DNA of 64,000 bases. It comes from Eumeta japonica. Lineage: Eukaryota > Arthropoda > Insecta > Lepidoptera > Psychidae. The notes under the pieces were generated by a model that had not been told where the DNA came from, did not search any database, and saw nothing but the letters and a program-made list of their open reading frames with translations. Below are positions 1-12,210 of this stretch, one piece after another. The DNA lies in contig BGZK01001380.1 in NCBI GenBank assembly GCA_005406025.1, forward strand, positions 1-64,000, read 5' to 3'. Made by a program: the position numbers and the translations under genes. The stretch's first letter is position 1; each line of letters starts with the position of its first letter.

Positions 1-59
1 ATTTTTACCTTCTTGCAGTTGACGGCTTTATCTGAAATTTAGTATATACCTTTAGTTCT

Positions 60-525
60 GATGACAAGAAAATCGAGTATATTCTGTATTACTGTAAATC
101 CAACATGGCCGCCAACAAAATGGTGGATTACATATTTATTTTTACAGCCTCCTCAATATGGATGTCAGATGAAAGGGCTTCACTATTAAAATTCAGTTTA
201 GTATCGAAAAAAAGCAAGTCCAATACGACCGCCGCTACAAAATGGTGGATTACATATTTTTTTTATTGTCTCCTCATTATGGGTATTAAATGAACGGGCT
301 TGACTAATACAATACAGAACAATATAAAAAATGCAAATCCAATATGGCAGCCAACAAAAGGGCGGATCCTCCACACAGTGCCCTCTATTGGATATTAAAT
401 GTATGAGCTTCCCCGAAGTGAAGAGAATTGAAATTTGTCGTAGTGTATTCTCGAAAGAATACACTAGGACAAATTTAAAATCTATGACGGCTGCCGCCAC
501 AAAATGCCAGATTTGATATTTGTTT
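60..525 (+). repeat. minisatellite, about 120-bp period, four degenerate units
   Basis: Four related units begin near 96, 216, 335 and 478. Each opens with AAATCCAA or a close variant, followed by a GCCGCC-like core, AAAATGGTGGATT and then a CTCCTCA-TATGGGTAT stretch. Spacing is 120, 119 and 143 bp; the last interval is longer because a 46-bp hairpin (431-476) sits in it. The short plus-strand ORFs here are only open phases of the repeat. Similar ATGGCGGC-containing tandem units occur in insect Helitron-type elements (recollection, not searched), and a Helitron helicase fragment lies just downstream. Confidence 0.75.
431..476. repeat. near-perfect 46-bp inverted repeat (hairpin)
   Basis: The 21-bp arms (431-451 and 456-476) pair with a single mismatch around the 4-base loop CGAA. 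The inner arm is TAGTGTATTCT / AGAATACACTA. It interrupts the third-to-fourth unit spacing of the surrounding minisatellite, so it was probably gained after the array formed. Confidence 0.85.
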
Positions 526-599
526 TATTATTTCCAATAAAAAATAAGTAAGAAATTATTTTTAAGTTAACACGAAATACATATAATTTAAATTTAGCT

Positions 600-935
600 A
601 ATATAATATCAACAGACATAAACAAGACTCTCGAGGTTTACCGACAGAACTTGAAATATTTGTAGGAGCAAAGTTATGTTACTGTCCAAAATTGACGTTT
701 CGAAAGGTTTGATGAACGGCATTATCAGCTACATTAAGGATATTGTTTGGCCTTTGTTTCGTCAAACCCAAATGTACCAAACAGATATACCATCAATTCA
801 GATTGACTTTGAAAGAGACGGCGTACATCTTATTCACCCTAAAACAGTTTCCAGCGAAATTCAATTATGGCACAGCTGAAAGAAGGATGTTACCTTTAAT
901 TTTGTCATGGGCGCCTTAAATTTCTATCAACAGTG
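600..935 (+). mobile_element. Helitron helicase (RepHel C-terminal) fragment, frameshifted
   Basis: Three phases translate to consecutive pieces of the Pif1-like helicase of Helitron rolling-circle transposons. From 626 one frame gives DSRGLPTELEIFVGAK. From 676 the next gives VMLLSKIDVSKGLMNG and continues through WPLFRQTQMYQTDIPS. After about 845 a third gives FPAKFNYGTAERRMLPL. This is the conserved 'GLPTELEIFVGAKVML...IDVSKGLVNG...FPAKF...AERRMLP' block between helicase motifs. A one-base loss before the ATG and a second shift near 850 break the frame, and nothing before or after extends the protein. It is a dead internal fragment. Confidence 0.85.
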
Positions 936-3900
936 AACCGCTCATATCTAAATGCTATTTACATACTCAGGTTGTATACACTACGCCCCACGATTATATT
1001 TTTTTTCTGATCAATACCTTAGATTGATGAGGAGCATAATGTGAAGACTGGCGGTACCTAGGACCTGCCGAATTATTTTTTTAGCTTTTAGTACATTTTC
1101 TACATCAATGTTTCCATAAAACCGTTTAACTTAATAATTTTCTTTTACTTATTTTATTCTATAATCAGACGGGAGAAATAAATTGACATACAGTGATTGG
1201 TTTATACCTCACGCTTACAAGTATAGTACATATCTCTTTCTTTTCATAAGATAATCTTTTGATAAGTTTCATTAAACGATAAATAATCAAATGAAAACCA
1301 ATGGATTGGATTTTATTCACATTAATCTTTCTTCTGAATCAATTCAATTTATTCAAAGGAAAACATTATCTCATCCTCTATTAAAGGATGAGATAATGTT
1401 TTCCTAATGTTGCACACCAGACTGATGGCGTATAAGGCCTGACGTGAAGTAACCGACGACCAGCGGCCGTCTACTCACATCATTTGCAATATTTACTGTA
1501 CGGCTTTACAATAATTTTTGGAAATGATGCACCTCTTGATTGATAGTACTTTGATTTTATTAGCAACTAAAATTACAACTACTAATACAGTTACAAAATA
1601 GAATACGAACAATATATTTTTGAAGCTCAGCGTCAAATAATACAACTGCTTAATTTCAAAATTACTGATATTTGGCGTCGTTAGCATGTTGCTCATAAAA
1701 ACATACTAGGCTATTCGTATACGATATTTTTAAAAAGATCGCATCATTGGCCGCGATAACGATGTTCTGAAAAGTATTTTTTGAGTATTTAATTTGTTTG
1801 CGTCAAAACCAAAGCATGTATAAAACAACAATATACATAAAGAAAACGACGATAATTTTTCGGGTTTTACGTCTGTTGTATTTAAAAACTTTTAACGATG
1901 TGGTGAATATTTACTTATAACGTCTACAAATTAGTGTATTTATTTTTAACTCTTCATTTGTAGTATTATTGAAATTATTATTATAATTGAATAAGTTAGT
2001 TCATTGATTTTTAGTACAGGTTATGACTCGATGGGTTTAATTGGCAATATATTTTCCAAAAACATCATTAAATTTTATAACACTTTCATAATAAAGAATT
2101 AAAACTATCAAAATTGATATAATTTATTATTTAAATCTATACTACATTCTTGTGACGTGCATAGTTAAGGTAGGTACGATTTCAGCTTAAAAAAGAGTTT
2201 AGTGTTCAGAGGGGCTTAAAATGAAGAAAATGTAAGAGTTTATACTTCAGCGCTGGGCAAATAAAAACACAGACGCAACAACAACATAACGATAATAAGA
2301 GAAATAATATCACGCTTAGGTATAAAGAGGAATTTTACCAAGATAAAAATGTAAAATATTTTTTCGTGACAGTCACAAAGTACGTTTTCTGTCTGGATGA
2401 TTTCTAATAATACACAGATGTCTGTAAGAAACGACAGAGCGTTTTTAATACTGATATTGGAATAAAAATAGAATAACACGAAAACTATTACTACTCGATT
2501 TTATTTCATTACCCACGACGAATCGGAGGTTGGTGGATGTTTATCCTTGTTATCATTTTCCTCTCAAACGGCATGGTAGGCCGAACGTGTCCAATCATTT
2601 TCAATTGATAGCTGGTACTTCAGGAGAAGTTCTTAAGCTCTGGTTTCAACTTTTCGGCCCACTCTCGTCTAGACACCAAGATTTATAGCTTACATTGCAA
2701 TCGATCAGATCGGTCAATTTACACTCTGAATTTGACTTTGCTATGTCAATTTGCACTTTGAATTTGGTTTTGCTAGTTTCAAAGTATAAATTGACTGATA
2801 GATACGATCGTTATCTAACAAGTGTAAATTAGTCGTCGATTCATCTCAAGCGCCTCTAGATTAAAAAAAAATCTGTTGGAAATTTAAGATTCAAGACTAA
2901 TATCCAACAAAATATATTTAAATACGAAATTAATAATAGGCTCTACACAATTCTGCGTAATATATACTTAATTTTTCAGTTTCCAATATAAAACTGTGAA
3001 AATGTAAAACGTCTCGCAATGGCGCCTCCTTGTGGCAGTGCATTCTTCATCTCTCTCTGATAAATACGGCTGTCCAATTTAAATAAAAACAGTTATACAC
3101 AAATTTTTTCAAAGTCAATTTTTTTGTAATTTTTGGTAATTTCTTAATGTACTAAAACAACAAATGCCAAAAAATCAACTTCGACAAATTTGTCAGTTAC
3201 TGTATTTAGGAATTGGGCAGCCGAATAGCTCTTAATAATCAGATAAGCGCATCACCACAGCGATTATACAGGCTCTTCAGTGAGCTTTCGACGATCTCAA
3301 TATATAATAACATCTTTAGCACATCTCGTATTCAGCGTCCTCTGTTTACTCGCGCGCCGGGCGGGCCGAGTACTTGATGCGCTTATGAATACACTTGACA
3401 GATGATGCAATCGTGTTGTAAGCACGCGCTTGAAGATTTGAACCTTTGAATAATGACTTCGGGGAATTATAATATATTCCGGTGGTCGATAAACGTGGTG
3501 ACCGAATTCATTAAGACTGCATGATAGATTTGTTTTCACTTCCATAACAAATGGGTAGGTTTTTGATGTGTGACATCTAATGGTGCGTTTGAATGGGAAT
3601 AATTTTTCGATTTTAATTATTATCACAATTTTTTTTAAAATGTTTTATTCAATTTACTTCTTTTTATGGAACATCAAATTAAAATATTAATTTTTAATAT
3701 TAATTATTGAATTGAATAAATAATAAATATTTATAAAAAGAAATTAACAAATTTAATGAAAAGTTATTGACAAAAATGAAAAGTGAATATATTAAATTAA
3801 GAAAATAATAAATATTTAAAAAATGAATAATTTAAAATTTGATTTTTGAATTTATTATTAAATTAATTAATGTAATTAATTATTTAATAATTAATAATTT

Positions 3901-4060
3901 GCATGCAATTAAAAACTATTTTTTTATTATGCTAAAGAAATATAACTTCTCACGCGCGTACATAAGTACACGCACCCATTTTTTCTTTTATTTTTGGAAG
4001 TAAATAAATATAGCATGATGCGAGGTTGGGACTAGAAGCCTAATGAGTCACTATTTTTAT
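936..4060. other. AT-rich stretch without a recognised gene
   Basis: I see no recognisable protein. It holds a 49-bp perfect hairpin (1357-1405), a patch near 2680-2850 with repeated 'TCAATTT(A/G)CACT(C/T)TGAATTT' words, a GC-richer patch at 3330-3620 with an unassigned 109-codon minus-strand ORF (3297-3626), and a very AT-rich low-complexity tract at 3630-3930. The minus-strand ORF has no motif I can name and is probably fortuitous or repeat-derived. Confidence 0.5.
1357..1405. repeat. perfect 21-bp inverted repeat with 7-base loop
   Basis: The arms AGGAAAACATTATCTCATCCT and its exact complement flank the loop CTATTAA. There is no mismatch, no T-run and no gene next to it, so it is not a transcription terminator. 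The lack of divergence between arms implies a recent origin. Confidence 0.9.
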
Positions 4061-4900
4061 GCATAACGTCTCCAAATTGTTAGTTCTTTGTCCAGCGGTA
4101 TATGATGAGGTGTCGCTATGATGAAGAAAAATCTTGCTGCGAGGTCGTTTTTCCCGAACTATTCCAAAGCAAGAGATAAACAATTGTTAGTATACCAGTC
4201 TGAAGTAATTTTTTATCATCTAAAACATTTTTGCACAATAATCTGTTATTTCGAATAAAGAGGCGATTATCTTTTTCCAACGCTTCGACCTCGTTTTACT
4301 TTGGCAGGTAACTTCTCGAAAGAGCTCGAATACGCACTGAGCAAATTATTCTTTGGTTTCGGGATCGTAACAGTAAATCTAGTTTTCGTCACCTGTAACC
4401 ATGCGTACACAGCATTTGAGTTATCATCGGAAAATCTTTGCATCATTTCAACGAAGCTTTTGTACATTGGTTAAATTATAAATCATCCACCGAGTATGAA
4501 GCTTGTGATCGCTAAATGTTTTTAAAGGATTTTGTGCATTTGATTTATACCAATGCCTTAAGCTTGTTCAAATCTGCTGGTAGGTCACTTTTTGTCAGTC
4601 TTTGTCATAAGCCGCACAGCAATGACGTGGTCTTCGGTCGTCGCCATAAAAGAACGTCTCTCACATCCCGTAGATTGTCAGTCATTTTCGTGTGACCACA
4701 TTTGAACGCGTTAAACCAGTTATAAACATCGGCAAGAGATGGAGCTTCATCGTGAAAGACCAACCAAAGTCTGTTATAACTTTAATGTTAGTTTAAACGG
4801 CAATGAGTGTTTTAGAAAATCATTGTAAGAAATTTTCTTCGTGGTAAATTCATGTTGACGTTAAACAAATATATTTAAAATTTAAATATTTTTATTATTT
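4060..4900 (-). mobile_element. mariner-family transposase pseudogene (minus strand)
   Basis: Read on the minus strand, the N-terminal helix-turn-helix part survives near 4560-4790 as DEAPSLADVYNWFNAFK followed by GHTKMTDNLRD. The catalytic part near 4270-4470 includes DDNSNAVYAW, VTGDEN(stop)IYCYDPETK and FEKLPAKVKRGRSVGKR. These match the mariner order 'EAPS..TV..W...FK.G' then 'VTGDEsWIYcYDPETK.Q..qW' then 'kvkrgrSvgK'. The Asp of TGDE is present, but the following Trp is a TAG stop and several frameshifts split the ORF. Terminal inverted repeats were not identified, so the ends are approximate. Confidence 0.8.
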
Positions 4901-5084
4901 TACAGTTTCTAATTGACCAATTCTAAAAATTTTAAGTGGGACCTACATCTCCATTTTATGCTTATGTTACTATTATTCTGTATGTACTAGTATTACGCCG
5001 ACACCACTAGCAGAAACTGTAATGCTTCTTTTTTATCTATAATTATCATTATCTATAATTATTGAGAATACGTTTGTGTCTGTT

Positions 5085-5250
5085 TTAAAAAAACTGGTCA
5101 AGTGCGATTTGGACTCGCACATGAAAGGTATCATACCACCGTACAATATTGAATACAACGTACTGTTTTAAAATAGATAATGAAAAACAGAAAAAACCAT
5201 AAAAAGTGGATCTACGGTAGCGAGGCCGACATGTATATTCCAAAATATAC
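5085..5250 (-). repeat. lepidopteran interspersed repeat fragment (GGGTTCCGTACC family, reverse orientation)
   Basis: It begins ACTGGTCAAGTGCGA and continues with GACTCGCACATGAAAGGTATCATACC. The copy at 24958-25425 shares this opening, as does a repeat I recall as widespread in moths. It is cut short by the mariner that starts at 5261, which suggests the mariner inserted into or beside it. Confidence 0.6.
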
Positions 5251-5260
5251 GTTAATATAA

Positions 5261-6250
5261 TTAGGTCGGGGAAAAAGGTTTTTGTATTTTATAAGTAAAA
5301 AGTTGCAGTAAAATTTTTTTGGTTGTGCTGTTTGTATCTGGCTAGTTTTGATCCACGAAATAGATGACATCTTAAAATAAGAAAAATAAAAAGTAAAAAC
5401 CGTTTCCCATCATTTTACAATTGTTTTTTTGTCCAAATAATCTAATGTAGAAATTAGTAATACTTTGAGGTTTTATTAAAAAAATAGGAAAAATGCAACA
5501 GAAGCCGTGAAAAAAATTAGTGACGTTTATGGACCTAATGCAGTGTCGGTAAGAGTAACGCAAAACTGGTTCAAGCTTTTCAGTCCGGTAATTTTGATGC
5601 CAAAGTTGAACCTCGCTCTGGTCCATCTTTTATGGATAAAGCCGATCCCGTTTTGGAAAAAGTGGAGCGAGACCGGCATATTCGTTCTTACGTTTGTGGT
5701 CAAACAGTTTTGACTCTTTTAAAATAATTTGAATATACAAAAAAATCTAACTGTTTTTGAAAAGATGGATATCTGGTGATAAAAAATGAATTTCCTACGA
5801 CAAGAACGTGCGAAAAAGATCATGGTCAAAAGGCAAGAGAGCTTCATAGACTATAGCGAAACCCGGATAAGTCGCAATAAGTTGATTCTAAGTGTATGGT
5901 GAGATTGGAAGAGCATTATTCATTACGAGCTTTTACCATCAGACAAAACCATCAGTCGGATCTCTATTGCCAACAGCTGATGAGAGTCATGCAAGAAGTA
6001 GAGAAAAAACGACCAGAAGTGATTAACAGAAAGGATACGGTTTTTTTACCATGATTATGTCAGACCACACACATCTTTAGCCACTCGGTAAATATTGAGA
6101 CATTTTGGTTGAAAAGTGTTAACCATATAGCGCTGACCTTGCACCGTCAAAATTCCATCTGTTTCGGTCTCTTCGGAATTCTTTAGGTAGTGTTAGGTCA
6201 ACATCAAAAAGAGGATTGTCGAAACTATTTGACATTTGTACGTTTAATAT
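5261..6250 (+). mobile_element. mariner element copy 1, internally deleted and frameshifted
   Basis: It opens with the terminal sequence TTAGGTCGGGGAAAAAGGTT. A helix-turn-helix region follows at about 5480-5700 (ATEAVKKISDVYGPNAVSV, RVTQNWFK, then SGNFD-like and SGRP-like blocks in shifted frames). The catalytic part contains SGDKK(stop)ISYDKNVRKRSWSKGK, IHYELLPSDKT and PYSADLAPSKFHLF. About 110 bp are missing near 5740-5755: the segment present in copy 2 between the HTH and the TGDE box (WAPHKVTERNLMN-type) is absent. The D of GD and the D of SADLAP remain, but the Trp after GDKK is TGA. No right terminal repeat is visible near 6250. Confidence 0.88.
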
Positions 6251-7210
6251 ATTGTTCATATGTTCATATTGAAACGGATTCTTAGGCCTACAAATAAAAA
6301 TACTGATATATATTTCGAGTTCATAGAAACGCCGTGTGAGTCATTTACTTAGATGAACTTGTGTCGTTGAAAGTAATAATTAAAAAAAAAGTTTTTGTTT
6401 CGGACGTCTTTAGTTCGACTAATGCGTTTTCTGTATATATAAAAAAAAAATAAGAAAAATCATTGTAAGGAAGACGACTTTTGGTTCGCATGAATTGTCA
6501 TGGACATATGTCGCTGTTTACTTGTTGTCGCTTGAACATTCGTAAAAAAAAAAAAAATAGAAAGGGACCGTACACATGCATTTTATGCCATAAGAAATTG
6601 ACCCTGATTCGGCTGTCAGAAAATATTAAACTTGAGATTTCATGACAAATTTATATACATTTCACTACACAAAACATGATAGCATAATGTTATCATGTTT
6701 TGTTCACATCTATAAGGCCTATCTATATTATATTATATTATTGGATATAATTATGATTGACCTTATAAATTGAATTTGTTATTATAATATGCGTACTTTG
6801 ATTTAGATGATTAGGTGAAGTATCGATGATTTCATTGGTTAGGAATGAGTTGATGATAGATTTATTTATAATTAATTAGGTTAGATATGAGTATCGCATT
6901 GTTTGACTGTCTAGGTTAGTGGTTGATTTATTTGATTGATTAATTGATATTCATTAACAGGTGATTTGATTTTATTTGATTATTTTATTAAAAATGATTA
7001 TTTCATTTCATGATGTGAATTGGGATACTATTATTTATATATTTATATTTATTATGTTGTAGTTTCAATTAAGTTTCGTGTATATGAATCTTTACATGAA
7101 TGTAACAACAAATGGCAATGTACGCACTTTTTGCATCAGTGTCTCTACGCAAGAAAAGAGAGAAAGCGGTATTTGTCTTTAAGAAAGTAATCGAAGAGAA
7201 CACAATATGG
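6251..7210. other. AT-rich intergenic sequence
   Basis: No gene or coherent transposon ORF is seen. It contains poly-A and poly-T tracts and a 35-bp inverted repeat (6669-6703). Confidence 0.5.
6669..6703. repeat. 13-bp perfect inverted repeat, 9-base loop
   Basis: The arms ACAAAACATGATA and TATCATGTTTTGT surround GCATAATGT. No neighbouring gene suggests a function. Confidence 0.8.
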
Positions 7211-7640
7211 CCGGGCGATGTTATGATGCGCGGACGCTGGGCGTGTGAGGGAAAAGCAGTCGATTCTGGGATACACGAAAGGCCAGTTCGGTTTTGAAAG
7301 AGAATCGAGGAGGTCGCGAGTGGACTCCGTCGAGTCGCGATTACGGGTAATTCAAAGTTTTGGGAGCTGGTCTTAGCTGTGTGTCCACGCGAGTATCAGT
7401 TGCATCGAGTCAGCTACAGCAATCTTCGAAGACATCACAGACGGTGGCTGACAGGAAAGACACACTATTTTATTACTATTTAATTATCGTCTTTCGTGTG
7501 TGAGGAGATAATTAAATAGAATGAGTACTAGCTTCCGGGAGCTGTCCTTAAATTTGAAATAAAGTTTATTAACCGAGATATTAAATTTCCCTTTTTGCAT
7601 TTGATATATTTCGGTGATGGCAAATTCAAAAGTGCCGGAG
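7210..7640 (+). repeat. possible LTR-like or retroelement leader segment (uncertain)
   Basis: A GC-richer block starting near TGTTATGATGCGCGG is followed by a CG-rich leader. An AATAAAG signal sits near 7559 and a pyrimidine-rich end (TTCCCTTTTTGCA) near 7600. This layout (TG...AATAAA...CA) resembles a single LTR. I found no second copy, no target duplication and no convincing primer-binding site, and the 61-codon ORF at 7112-7297 is not a known protein. It may equally be an unrelated repeat. Confidence 0.25.
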
Positions 7641-8560
7641 GTAGATAAGCAGATCTGATACGCATCAGAACTATTATTTGTCGAGGATTAATGGGTTCCC
7701 AAATAGGGCTCCATCTCCAAAGAGATCAGGTCAAACTCCAGGTTCCAGTACATATTTCATTCTTATCCTTAGAGATGGTTCTGGTACACGGAAATCAAAG
7801 TAATAAGTCACGTAATAAATAATTTGCTATAATAAGTACGATTTAAATATAGGAAATGTTGCACAACGCGAAAATGACACTTATATTTTAAATGCTCAAC
7901 TATAATATTTTACTACTTATACTCAATTTTATTTTATTTCTTTTCTTTAATTTAATTTAATGTGTATTATTCTATTCCACTGTGTATTGTGTAAAATGAA
8001 TTATTTGCCTAATGCATTTTAAATTTTAGGTGTATTTGAAGTTTATTTATTTGAAGAAATTGATGTAACTAGCTTTTTAATATGTGTATGAACGAGTCGT
8101 GTTCTAGCGCACTTACAAAATTCGATCGTAGATTTGATTGATTTTATTGAGATTGATATTTTATTAGATATTATTTGTCTCATTTGAGACCTGAGTTAAT
8201 ACCATTTCATACTTTGATGATACAATGTTTGATTTGACTATAATATAAAAAGTCTCATACTGGGCTTCTACGCTGATAGACCTAATGCTAAAGACGTTAA
8301 TTCTGAGGTTGCGATGCTTGAGAAGTATTGAGTATACGACTTTATTTTATACAGATATTTTCAATGTGACCGAAACTCTAGGAAACCCAGAGAATTAAAT
8401 ATTTTCTTTTTTTTATAATTGACATAAAGCATATGCATATAAAATAAATTGTATATACTTTACACTATACGGGTTGGAGAGCTCCATTGTGCCGAAAAAA
8501 CGCAATTTAACTTGGCCGCGCAAAAATGTATCGCCCGAATCCCAGACTCAAAACGAAACA
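7640..8560. other. AT-rich sequence, nothing recognised
   Basis: Both strands lack protein motifs. Only short ORFs and A/T-rich low-complexity stretches are present. Confidence 0.5.
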
Positions 8561-8850
8561 GAGCTAGGCTGCCGTCGCCTTAAATACCTAACAGTCTTGC
8601 TACGGCGGACTGATTTTGTGGGCAGAATACTGGACTAGTGAGAACACCCCGACACTGTAAGCGAGAGACGAGAACAAACAGTTCTATTTTTCGTAGAACG
8701 TGAAAAACGCGCGAAACGAAACATCAGCCCGTGGAGTTTTGCGACAACCCGATAAAATATGGGTTCAGATTTTGATCCCTGTAAGAGTCGAACCTCTGTT
8801 TCCGATTCAAAGCAAGACCGTACCGCGCTACATAAAATCAATTGAATTAA
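8560..8850 (-). repeat. tRNA-derived SINE-like repeat (minus strand)
   Basis: On the minus strand from about 8835 the sequence reads TAGCGCGGTACGG, similar to a Pol III A box. About 40 bases later comes GGTTCGACTC, a good B box within a T-arm-like context. The rest of the block is GC-rich relative to its surroundings. The spacing and box order are those of a tRNA-like SINE head. It is not a functional tRNA because the acceptor and anticodon stems cannot be closed. The minus-strand 68-codon ORF here is incidental. Confidence 0.5.
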
Positions 8851-9159
8851 TTGACTAGACGATCACACGTGCTAACGCACACATGTATAATCCAACAACA
8901 GATAGGCCATATAGGGTTCCGTTTCAATATATTAAATATGTTCTTTTAAACAGTACTCAGTATTATGAAATAAAGAAATAAAAAATAGTTGTTTTTAATA
9001 ACTTTACAAATAAGTACACGACAACATATATCATGTTAAATATTTTAGACGCAAAGACGGTTTTTATGTTAAAAATGAAAGAATTTCACCAAATGAAATT
9101 TGGATATGGTTTTCCAGTACATCTTATAATTTATATAATAACAAATAGTATGATTAGTG

Positions 9160-9370
9160 TGAAGTGGAAGCAGGTCGGTGGTTGAGGTTTCCGTTCCGAA
9201 TCAAAAGGTATCAGGTTATAACCACGGCTGAATTGACCAATGAATTTTTAACTTAATGCAAATCACGAGCTTCGTGCCTCGCAAAGCACGTTAAGTTTAA
9301 CAGCCTCCAATCCGCCCAGGGTTAACATGGTAGGTTAGCGTGGAAGATCTAGGCCCCTCAATTTTTTAAT
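9160..9370 (+). repeat. lepidopteran SINE copy
   Basis: The block runs from GAAGTGGAAGCAGGTCGG through GGTTATAACCACGGC, ACCAATGAATTTTT and CCAATCCGCCCAGGG to AGGCCCCTCAATTTTTTAAT. The order (tRNA-like head, then 'ACCAATGAGTTTTT', then 'CCAATCCGC..', then 'AGGCCC') is that of a common moth SINE, recalled and not searched. The B-box equivalent is mutated (GGTTATAACC). Confidence 0.6.
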
Positions 9371-11970
9371 AAAAAGATTGTGGAATAGTATAACTTAAGA
9401 GCGGGGTAAGTAAAGATTGATACAAAAGTCACTAGGAAAACTTACTAGATAAAGAGTTCGCTTTGAATGTTATATTGATTGAGTAGTTTTTTAAATAATA
9501 ACAATAAGTTTATAATTGGAGAAAAGCGGCTCATCGATTCATGCACCAAGATTTCCGAAATTATAAGGCCCATTGAAATTTAATTTGATGAGATGATAGT
9601 TTGTATAATGTAAGGACCCATTAAGGAAAAATATTGGGAAATCTATATTTTATCAGAGCAAAAGGAGGATGAAACTTTTTATGGAGTGAGGTAGGACCAT
9701 GTTTATTATAAATATTGCTTATTAAAAATCTATAAGTCAACTTCAAATTGAAACCAAATGAATGGCAACAGTCGTCAAACTTTTAAAGCCCTTACTTTAT
9801 CATAGGGCTACTAAAATAACAGTGTGCATGTGCATACAACATGCAAGCGGTCAAAAATAGTGCAATAGGTCCAGTGGTAAAAGTAACGTACGGTATTGAA
9901 TCAAGACTCAAAAGTTGTACAATCACAAGCATTCATAGTGTGATACAGAAAACGAATATTGTATAAGTTTGAAAGTGACAAGTTCTCGTCTATTTAATGT
10001 ATTCAAATAATTCGTTTTTTACCAAAACTGTAAATCACAATTTCTTTTTACTGTCTATTTGTGCCCGTGAAAGACAAAATAATTGGAATCTATCCCGGCA
10101 ATTACAAAACTTCGATACTTCATTTGATGTAATGTGAATATAGATTTACTAATTACCTATCAAATTACATAAACATAACAATTATATTATTATTTTCGTT
10201 TGTCTAATTAAGTTTAAGATTTGCTTTTTTCAGGTCAGTGAAGTTCAATCTATCAGTAATTCTAATTCAAAACTGAAATTAAACATAAATCTTTGAAAAT
10301 AGAGTATGGTATTACTGGTACAATCTATATATTCATAATCCAGTATTTGTACAAGGGATATATGCAACTAAATATTTGTACAATCAACTAAACTTGTGCA
10401 TGCCTACATACTTTATTTTTATACGAAAGATTGTTCCTAATTTTATAAAAATGTAATCAAAATCATTTGACCTTTTTTTGAATTATGTTGTACGAAAAAG
10501 CAGGTCCAACAACCCGACAACAAAATATTTCGGAATTGCAAATAAAAGATCGGTTATCCATGAAGAATAAAATTATATAACCGCGATAAACTATATGCAG
10601 TTGGATTTTATAAAACATATTTTTTTTTAATGTTGTACGTATTAATGTTGTACGTATATACACAATATATGTTTATTTTATATATAGTTATATTATCAAT
10701 GTATTTCAACCCAAAATAAACTCGCGTGTAAACGTCGTGTAAACGGGATCAATATATGTAGGTACTTATATACAGAGGTGTCAGTTACGTAACGGTAACA
10801 GTGTCGCGAGTTCAATGGTTTTTTCCCATCTCAAAAAATGCCCAACGCGCCTAAAGAAGTTATCACTTCAAAAATAGTGCGAGACTATACTTCCATCTGA
10901 ACAACTGCATTCAACTTTATAAAATGCAGTTGTGGCTGCTCATGGAATATTATTGTCATCTATGGGCTGGCATTTACTCGTGTCAATTTATTGCATTCGA
11001 CTGAACAAATAGTAGAGCTGATTAAACCTTCGGTAATTTAATGGACATTAGATTTGTCAGCTTTTCCTTGTATATTCCAGAGCACATCTTCAATGAAATG
11101 TTTTAAAGAATTGTTACATCTAACATCAGTAACTTGGTTCCACTAAATATATCCTATAGTCACAAAAGGTTTACCGATGAAAATTTAAAACAGGACCATA
11201 CTTTCTTTTATTCTGGGAAAAAAAAAGTATGATCCGTATTGGGAATTAAAGCATTTGTGGAATTGAAACCCTTATGTAGGGAGTGCGAAAAGTAATCGCT
11301 TTAGTACATTAAAAAATTACTCCGAAGGTTTAGATATTAAAGCCAAAAGTTCATTCTTAAAAAAATTGATTATAAATCATAGCTTAAAACAATCCGATGT
11401 CAACAAAAGTCGATAGATTGAGATATTATCAACTTTTCGTAAAATCACATTAAGGAGTAAGTGATAAGACAGATTTTAGACCAATGAGAGTGACATATGA
11501 AAAAAAGTTATTTATTCTTATATGATAAAGATAACACGCAATATGTAGCGCCGAAACATAAAACAGGAAAAAGGAAAAGATGAATATATGTACTTAGAGA
11601 AATTTACTAAACCAAAACATAAAGCTTTTAGAAAATAGAAAAGGTACAAAGAAAGCAGCGGCTGAGATATAATAAATCCCATAACGACATAGCAAAAAAA
11701 ATATGAAGTAACATATAGCACATCACAGGTTAATCCCTTATGTCGTTATGGATTACGGTTTAATACGGACATTCTTTCTCCGTTTTCTATTTCGTTTATT
11801 CTATTCCGAATTTATATCTCCTATTCCTCTTTCTGTCTAAGTGTGGCATACCACATGTCCCAGGTGGTCGGTTATCTAAGCCCTCATTTCCCATAAGATT
11901 ATCAAAAAAAAAAAAAATTCAAATGCTGGTTTCTACAACCATAGTTCTTTGGTATATTGCTATTCCTTTC
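9371..11970. other. AT-rich region without recognised genes
   Basis: No protein motif is seen on either strand. Short minus-strand ORFs at 10463-10663 and 11518-11721 are rich in Phe, Tyr and Ile, as AT-rich noncoding sequence produces by chance. Confidence 0.5.
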
Positions 11971-12210
11971 CTTTTTTAAAAAGAAGGAGGTTCTCAATTG
12001 AGTTGTACTTTTTTCTATGTTTGTGTACTCGGAGCTCCTTCATTTATTAACTGATTTGTATTTTTTTTTTGTTTAGAAGGACATTCTTCGAGATTGGTCC
12101 CGTTTTTTCCCAAATCTATTTTTGATGATGTGGTTCGCAAGGAATCATGATGAGCATCCTCGAATATCATAGGTGCACAAACAGCGATTTTGTTATAAGC
12201 TATAAGCCAA
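11970..12210 (+). repeat. GGAGGAGG-type lepidopteran repeat, partial copy
   Basis: It contains AAAAAGAAGGAGGTTCTCAATTGAG followed by a T-rich stretch with CTATGTTTGTGTACTCGGAGCTCC. This is the head of a repeat seen again at 12490-12810 and, inverted, at the foldback element 26339-26483. Confidence 0.55.

Noticed and set aside
1..525. CRISPR-like array
   Set aside because: The unit is about 120 bp with no unique spacers, in eukaryotic DNA; it is a minisatellite.
1357..1405. Transcription terminator or microRNA hairpin
   Set aside because: There is no T-run or upstream gene. A perfect short hairpin with a 7-base loop is too small and too perfectly paired for a typical microRNA precursor.
3297..3626. 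109-codon minus-strand ORF
   Set aside because: No motif, no splice sites and no neighbouring coding evidence; left as unassigned.
7112..7640. Complete LTR retrotransposon
   Set aside because: No second LTR, gag-pol motif or target duplication could be found; kept only as a weak LTR-like note.
8770..8850. Possible tRNA gene (B box GGTTCGACTC)
   Set aside because: Acceptor and anticodon stems cannot be formed; better explained as a tRNA-derived SINE head.
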